Below are positions 7,140-10,864 of a stretch of DNA of 10,864 nt, piece by piece; positions within the stretch are counted from its first letter, which is position 1; the number at the start of each line of letters is the position of its first letter. Source of the DNA: Eubacterium sp. (GTDB lineage Bacteria; Bacillota; Clostridia; Lachnospirales; Lachnospiraceae); assembly GCA_024697885.1 (NCBI GenBank), contig JAILSA010000231.1, positions 1 through 10,864 of the forward strand, read 5' to 3'. A model generated the notes under the pieces. It was given only the letters and a program-made list of their open reading frames with translations. It had not been told where the DNA came from and ran no database searches. A program made the translations under genes and the position numbers.

Positions 7140-7157
7140 TTACTAATATAAAAATTT

Positions 7158-7187
7158 CGGGCGGTATGAATTTACCGCCTGTTTTAC
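7158..7187 (+). terminator. Intrinsic terminator of rnpB
   Basis: GGCGGTA (7160-7166) pairs perfectly with TACCGCC (7173-7179) around a 6-base loop. The stem extends through a G-T wobble (7159/7180) and a C-G pair (7158/7181), and TTTT follows at 7182-7185. It sits 19 bases after the P1 helix, so it closes the rnpB transcript before the aminopeptidase gene. Confidence 0.88.
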
Positions 7188-7206
7188 TGTAAAAAGATTT
7201 ATCAAA

Positions 7207-7215
7207 AGAGGGGAG
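7207..7215 (+). promoter_or_regulatory. Ribosome binding site for a TTG start
   Basis: AGAGGGGAG lies 7 bases before the TTG at 7223, the ideal distance, and no ATG or GTG nearby has such support. This fixes the aminopeptidase start as TTG. No convincing promoter could be picked in the short 35-base gap after the rnpB terminator. Confidence 0.75.
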
Positions 7216-7222
7216 ATTTGCT

Positions 7223-9226
7223 TTGAATATTTTGCAAGAGCGATATAGCTTAGCTATAGAGAGAGTAAAGAATTTAGATGTCCAGGAACTGCCAAAGACC
7301 TATGAGCCCTATGTGGACCACTGCCGCAAGTTCTTTTTAGAACTAGACCAGGTCTACACAAAGGAGCACACCAGGGAAAAACTCCTGGCCTGGAACCAGA
7401 TTTTTTACCAGGATTTACAGGGAGATAATTACGAGACCTCCTATGGCAATCCAGCCTATATGAGACAGACTTATGGGGAGAAAATAGGAGACTACCTCTG
7501 CCTCTACTATGTTAGTTTTCGAGATGGCATTGTGGCAGCCTACGAAAAGGATTTAGAGACCTTGACTCTCTGTCTGGAACTCTTTTTGCAAATGCTTTTG
7601 ATTTTGCAGGAGGATGAGGTGGGGCGCTGTCTCAAGGAGACCATCTACTACCACATTCACGACTATGACGAGACAAGGGTGGAGAGGTCTGTGGAGCGCA
7701 TGCTTCTGCCAAAGGCTTCTAGTTTTATTTGCAAGCAAATTATGGAAAGCGATTTTACAAATCCGGACTACCTTTATGAGTTTGGCGAGTATATTACTGA
7801 AAATGAAATACAGATTGCCAGGTTTTTAAATTCCTACTCAGAGGAGGAACTTGCCAAAATGGCCCAGACCTATACAGAGGGTTACAGGAAGGGCTTTGAG
7901 ATTGCGGGAATTGATTTGTCCAAGAAAAAGACGGTGCAAATCCGCTACCATATTGGCTTTGAGCCTATGGTAAAACAGGCCATCTTGCAATTTCGCGCCA
8001 TGGGCCTTGAGCCAGTTTTTTCCAGAACCACCAACAGGGCAGCCATCGGTGTTTATTCTAGTTCACCAAACCGCCAGTACCAGTACGACCACCGCTTTGA
8101 CAATGCCCTTTACATGAATAAGGCCCTTTTGGCCAACCGCCTCAAGTACTTTGAGCTCTCTTTTCAAAAATATGAAAAAGAGGCCCTGGAGTATGCAGGT
8201 CCTGCTGTGATTGAAATTTTTGGAGAAAAACTTTTTCAGCCAGAGGCCAAGGAAGAGGCTCCGGCCTACAGGGGAGACCAGGAGAAAATGTTTGTGGAGT
8301 ACCGAAGGGATTACTCCCTTCTTCAAAACCGTTTTATCCCATCGGATTCCTACAGTTTTACAATTATTGCCTATCCTATTCCAGAAATCGGAGACCAGTT
8401 TGAGGAAATTTTTGCCGAGACCGTCAAGGTCAACACCCTGGATATGGACCTTTACCGAAGGATTCATCAAAAGCTGATAGACGCTTTAGACCAGGGGGAA
8501 GAGGTCCACATTACCGGACGGGGAGACAACCGGACAGATATGTATGTCCACCTCCACCACTTAGAAAATCCTCAGGGGGAGACCAACTTTGAAAACTGTT
8601 TAGCGGATGTGAATATCCCTGTAGGAGAGGTCTTTACCTCCCCTGTTTTAAAGGGGACTAAGGGATGTCTCCATGTGACCCAGGTTTACCTTAATGGCCT
8701 TCGCTATGAAAATTTGGAAATCAAGTTTGAGGACGGCATGATTGCAGATTATACCTGTTCAAACTATGACAAGGAAGAGGACAACAAGAAATTTATCAAG
8801 GAAAATATTCTCCACAACCGGGAGACCCTGCCAATTGGAGAATTTGCCATTGGCACCAATACCACAGCCTATCAGATGGGAAGAAAGTTTGATATTGAGG
8901 CCAAACTTCCAATTTTGATTGCGGAAAAAACGGGACCACACTTTGCTGTGGGTGACACCTGTTATTCCATGAGCGAGGACCAGGTCCTTCACAACCCGGA
9001 TGGCAAGGAGATTATTGCCAAGGAAAACGAGGTGTCAGCCCTCAGAAAAACTCAGCCAGACCAGGCCTATTTTAACTGCCATACCGACATTACCATTCCA
9101 TACGATGAGTTGGGAGATATTGAGGTCTTTACCTTAGAGGGCAAGACTATTAAGCTCCTAGAGAAGGGAAGATTTGTCTTAGAGGGAACGGAAGTCTTGA
9201 ATGAAATTTTGGATAGAGATATCTAG
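7223..9226 (+). CDS. M29-family (AmpS/aminopeptidase T-type) aminopeptidase with N-terminal extension
   Basis: Predicted cytosolic metallo-aminopeptidase that removes N-terminal residues from peptides. The last ~430 residues (from about K234, KKKTVQIRYHIGFE) match the M29 fold, whose members are usually about 410 residues. The expected ligands of the two-metal site and the catalytic groups are visible: E469 in NIPVGEVFTSPV, E540 in IGEFAIGTN, H573 in EKTGPHFAVG, Y581 shortly after, and H620 and D622 in CHTDITIPY. The His-to-Tyr spacing is 8 and not the 7 I recall for characterised members, so Y581 is a tentative assignment. The first ~230 residues are an acidic, largely helical-looking extension with no recognised motif; similar long versions occur in Lachnospiraceae annotations. 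Start is TTG with a strong ribosome binding site. The metallophosphoesterase follows after 11 bases, so the two are probably co-transcribed. Confidence 0.85.
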   Translation: MNILQERYSLAIERVKNLDVQELPKTYEPYVDHCRKFFLELDQVYTKEHTREKLLAWNQIFYQDLQGDNYETSYGNPAYMRQTYGEKIGDYLCLYYVSFRDGIVAAYEKDLETLTLCLELFLQMLLILQEDEVGRCLKETIYYHIHDYDETRVERSVERMLLPKASSFICKQIMESDFTNPDYLYEFGEYITENEIQIARFLNSYSEEELAKMAQTYTEGYRKGFEIAGIDLSKKKTVQIRYHIGFEPMVKQAILQFRAMGLEPVFSRTTNRAAIGVYSSSPNRQYQYDHRFDNALYMNKALLANRLKYFELSFQKYEKEALEYAGPAVIEIFGEKLFQPEAKEEAPAYRGDQEKMFVEYRRDYSLLQNRFIPSDSYSFTIIAYPIPEIGDQFEEIFAETVKVNTLDMDLYRRIHQKLIDALDQGEEVHITGRGDNRTDMYVHLHHLENPQGETNFENCLADVNIPVGEVFTSPVLKGTKGCLHVTQVYLNGLRYENLEIKFEDGMIADYTCSNYDKEEDNKKFIKENILHNRETLPIGEFAIGTNTTAYQMGRKFDIEAKLPILIAEKTGPHFAVGDTCYSMSEDQVLHNPDGKEIIAKENEVSALRKTQPDQAYFNCHTDITIPYDELGDIEVFTLEGKTIKLLEKGRFVLEGTEVLNEILDRDI

Positions 9227-9237
9227 GGAGAAAACTT

Positions 9238-10077
9238 ATGCCAGAAATTGTTTTTGTGGTGGCGGGACTTTTACTTATCCTTTTAGTCTACGGCTACGCC
9301 TCCAATTTTTTTCTGAAAAATGAATACTATGAGGTCTCTAGTCCAAAGATTAAGAGGCCAGCTAAGGCTGTTTTTCTCACAGACCTTCACTGCAATAAAT
9401 TTGGGAAAAACAACCAAAGGCTCTTAGATCGGATTGCCAAAGAACATCCGGATTTTGTCCTGGTGACAGGGGACATGACGGTTAAGAATGGCAAGGACAT
9501 TCAGGGACCCTTAAGTCTTATGGGGAAACTGACAAAATCCTATGCAGTCTACTACAGCCCGGGAAACCACGAAATCCGCATGCCCAACTACGAGGACTAC
9601 AAAAGGGAACTCAGACAACTTGGAGTTTTTTATCTGGAAAACCAGCGGGCCACAGAAAAAAAGACCGGCATGGTGGTTGCGGGACTGGACCTGCCAGAGG
9701 ACTACTACCACAAGTTCTGGCGGAAGGTGGATTTTTCCCCGGAGATTATGGGAGGGATTTTGCCTGTACCTAAGGAGGAAGATTTTACCCTTTTGCTTGC
9801 CCACAACCCGGAATACCTTCCGGTCTATGGAAGGTGGGGAGCGGACTTGAGTCTCAGCGGCCATCTCCACGGAGGAATTGCTATTTTGCCTGTGTTAGGA
9901 GGCGTTTTGTCCCCAAGTCTCCGACTTTTTCCCAAGTACGACCAGGGCTATTTTGTGGAGGGGGGCTGCCGCGGCATTGTCAGCCGGGGTCTGGGACTTC
10001 ACCACATAAAATTTAGGTTTTTTAATTTGCCTGAGCTATCTGTTATAAATTTCACTTGCAAGGAAGATGAAAAATAG
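9238..10077 (+). CDS. Membrane-anchored calcineurin-like metallophosphoesterase (YkuE/YaeI type)
   Basis: A 279-residue phosphoesterase with a single N-terminal hydrophobic helix (about residues 4-22), then a calcineurin-like domain. Metal ligands in order: D49 and H51 (TDLHCN), D79 (GDMT), N110-H111 (GNHE), H189 (AHNPE), and H209/H211 (SGHLHGG), so the site looks complete. Relatives hydrolyse phosphodiesters in lipids or nucleotides, but the substrate here is unknown. There is no twin-arginine motif. The positive charges (K27, K37, K39, R40, K43) come after the helix, which by the positive-inside rule would place the catalytic domain in the cytosol on the inner membrane face. The ribosome binding site AGGGAG (9225-9230) overlaps the stop codon of the aminopeptidase gene, implying coupled translation. 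Family assignment is firm; the role is not. Confidence 0.88.
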   Translation: MPEIVFVVAGLLLILLVYGYASNFFLKNEYYEVSSPKIKRPAKAVFLTDLHCNKFGKNNQRLLDRIAKEHPDFVLVTGDMTVKNGKDIQGPLSLMGKLTKSYAVYYSPGNHEIRMPNYEDYKRELRQLGVFYLENQRATEKKTGMVVAGLDLPEDYYHKFWRKVDFSPEIMGGILPVPKEEDFTLLLAHNPEYLPVYGRWGADLSLSGHLHGGIAILPVLGGVLSPSLRLFPKYDQGYFVEGGCRGIVSRGLGLHHIKFRFFNLPELSVINFTCKEDEK

Positions 10078-10085
10078 TTTAGAAT
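10056..10085 (+). promoter_or_regulatory. Possible sigma-A promoter for scpA
   Basis: TTGCAA (10056-10061, 4 of 6 matches) and TAGAAT (10080-10085, 5 of 6) are 18 bases apart, spanning the end of the metallophosphoesterase gene. The -10 box falls inside the 16-base repeat shared with the dnaG leader. No terminator separates scpA from the upstream gene, so read-through is also possible. Confidence 0.45.
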
Positions 10086-10093
10086 AGAAAAGA
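10078..10093 (+). repeat. 16-base direct repeat, copy 2 (scpA leader)
   Basis: Exact second copy of TTTAGAATAGAAAAGA, here starting directly after the metallophosphoesterase stop codon and 29 bases before the scpA ATG. Flanking bases differ on both sides, so the identity is limited to this word. Confidence 0.45.
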
Positions 10094-10122
10094 TGTAAAG
10101 AATAAAAATAAGGGAGGACGCC

Positions 10123-10864
10123 ATGGAATTACAGGTAAAACTGGAAGTTTTTGAGGGCCCTTTGGACCTTTTGCTTCATTTGATTGAAAAGAATAAAGTG
10201 GATATCTATGACATCCCCATTGTTTTGATTACAGAGCAGTATTTGGATTATGTGGGCAAGATGGATTCTAAGGACATGGATTTAATGAGTGAATTCCTTG
10301 TTATGGCGGCCACCCTGGTTCGCATTAAGTCCAAGATGCTACTTCCTGCCCAGGAGACCGAGGAAGAGGAAATCGAAGATCCTAGGGCAGAGCTTGTGGA
10401 GAGACTTTTAGAGTACAAGATGTATAAGTATGCCTCCTTTGAGTTAAAGGACCGCCAGTACGATGCGGGCAAGAGTTTCTTTAAGGAGCCAAGCATTCCG
10501 GATGAGGTGAAAAATTTCAAGGAGGATGTGGATTACACGGACCTCTTGTCGGATTTGACCCTGTCCAAGCTCCAGTCAATTTTTGACTCGGTCATGCAAA
10601 AACAGGTAGATAAAATCGACCCAATCCGAAGCAAGTTTGGTCAGATTGAGAAGGAAGAAATCAATATCGAGGACCAGATGATTTTCGTGGAAGAATATGC
10701 CATGCGTCACGGGAGCTTTAGTTTTCGCAAACTTTTGGAACACAATGCCGGCAGGGGCAAGGAATATGTGATTATGTCCTTCCTCAGCATTTTGGAATTG
10801 ATGAAAACTGGCAGGGTGGCCATCGCCCAGGAAGAGCTCTTTGGAGACATAATGATTACTTATA
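10123..10864 (+). CDS. scpA: Segregation and condensation protein A ScpA (3' end outside window)
   Basis: Kleisin subunit of the SMC-ScpA-ScpB condensin, which loads at the origin region and organises and separates chromosomes. 247 codons are present and the frame is still open at the right edge; the family is about 240-270 residues, so only a few residues should be missing. The N-terminal SMC-neck-binding part has the hallmark VFEGPLDLLLHLIEKNKVDIYDIPI, then TEQYLDYV and the AATLVRIKSKMLLP helix. A variable, acidic linker (EETEEEEIEDPR type) follows, and the C-terminal winged helix contains SFLSILELMKTGRVAIAQEELFGDI, the SMC-cap-binding end. Start ATG has AGGGAGG (10111-10117) 5 bases upstream. 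scpB would be expected next, beyond the window. Confidence 0.95.
   Translation, partial: MELQVKLEVFEGPLDLLLHLIEKNKVDIYDIPIVLITEQYLDYVGKMDSKDMDLMSEFLVMAATLVRIKSKMLLPAQETEEEEIEDPRAELVERLLEYKMYKYASFELKDRQYDAGKSFFKEPSIPDEVKNFKEDVDYTDLLSDLTLSKLQSIFDSVMQKQVDKIDPIRSKFGQIEKEEINIEDQMIFVEEYAMRHGSFSFRKLLEHNAGRGKEYVIMSFLSILELMKTGRVAIAQEELFGDIMITY

Noticed and set aside
8063..8470. 135-codon minus-strand frame inside the aminopeptidase gene
   Set aside because: Antisense to an intact M29 gene, with no independent start signals.
1..10864. Mobile elements, CRISPR arrays, tRNA genes or defence genes
   Set aside because: No transposase, integrase, terminal inverted repeats, spaced direct repeats, cloverleaf or defence-type domain could be seen; all genes are co-oriented housekeeping genes with similar base composition.

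Overview
The window is chromosomal core DNA of a low-to-mid GC Clostridia-type Firmicute, most likely a Lachnospiraceae-like anaerobe. This is inferred from the dgt-dnaG-rpoD-trmK gene order, strong purine-rich Shine-Dalgarno sequences, a QueH-type queuosine enzyme, a fused TGS/uridine-kinase-like protein and a ScpA-type condensin subunit. No species can be named from the sequence alone. Every gene reads on the + strand. There are no insertion sequences, phage genes, CRISPR arrays or tRNA genes.

Layout. Bases 2-343 are the C-terminal part of queH (tRNA epoxyqueuosine reduction). After an 87-base gap holding two small hairpins come dgt (HD-domain dNTP triphosphohydrolase), dnaG (primase), rpoD (primary sigma factor) and trmK (tRNA m1A22 methyltransferase). 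This is a Clostridial form of the macromolecular synthesis operon, and rpoD and trmK share one base. Next, 26 bases on, lies a 552-residue protein joining a TGS and ThrRS-editing-like N-terminal half to a P-loop nucleoside kinase. Its last codons carry a good extended -10 promoter for rnpB, the class A RNase P RNA (about 6794-7139), which ends at a clear intrinsic terminator.

Beyond the terminator are a 667-residue M29-type aminopeptidase that starts with TTG and has a long N-terminal extension, a membrane-anchored metallophosphoesterase whose ribosome binding site overlaps the preceding stop codon, and scpA, which runs off the right edge with a probable promoter of its own.

Together the genes serve information processing and housekeeping: dNTP pool control, replication priming, transcription initiation, tRNA modification and maturation, chromosome segregation and peptide turnover. 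I found no strong evidence of an undescribed multi-gene system. The points most worth a second look are the kinase whose ThrRS-like editing module has lost all four metal-ligand positions, the extended aminopeptidase, the very short P12 arm of the RNase P RNA, and a 16-base sequence repeated exactly upstream of dnaG and scpA.
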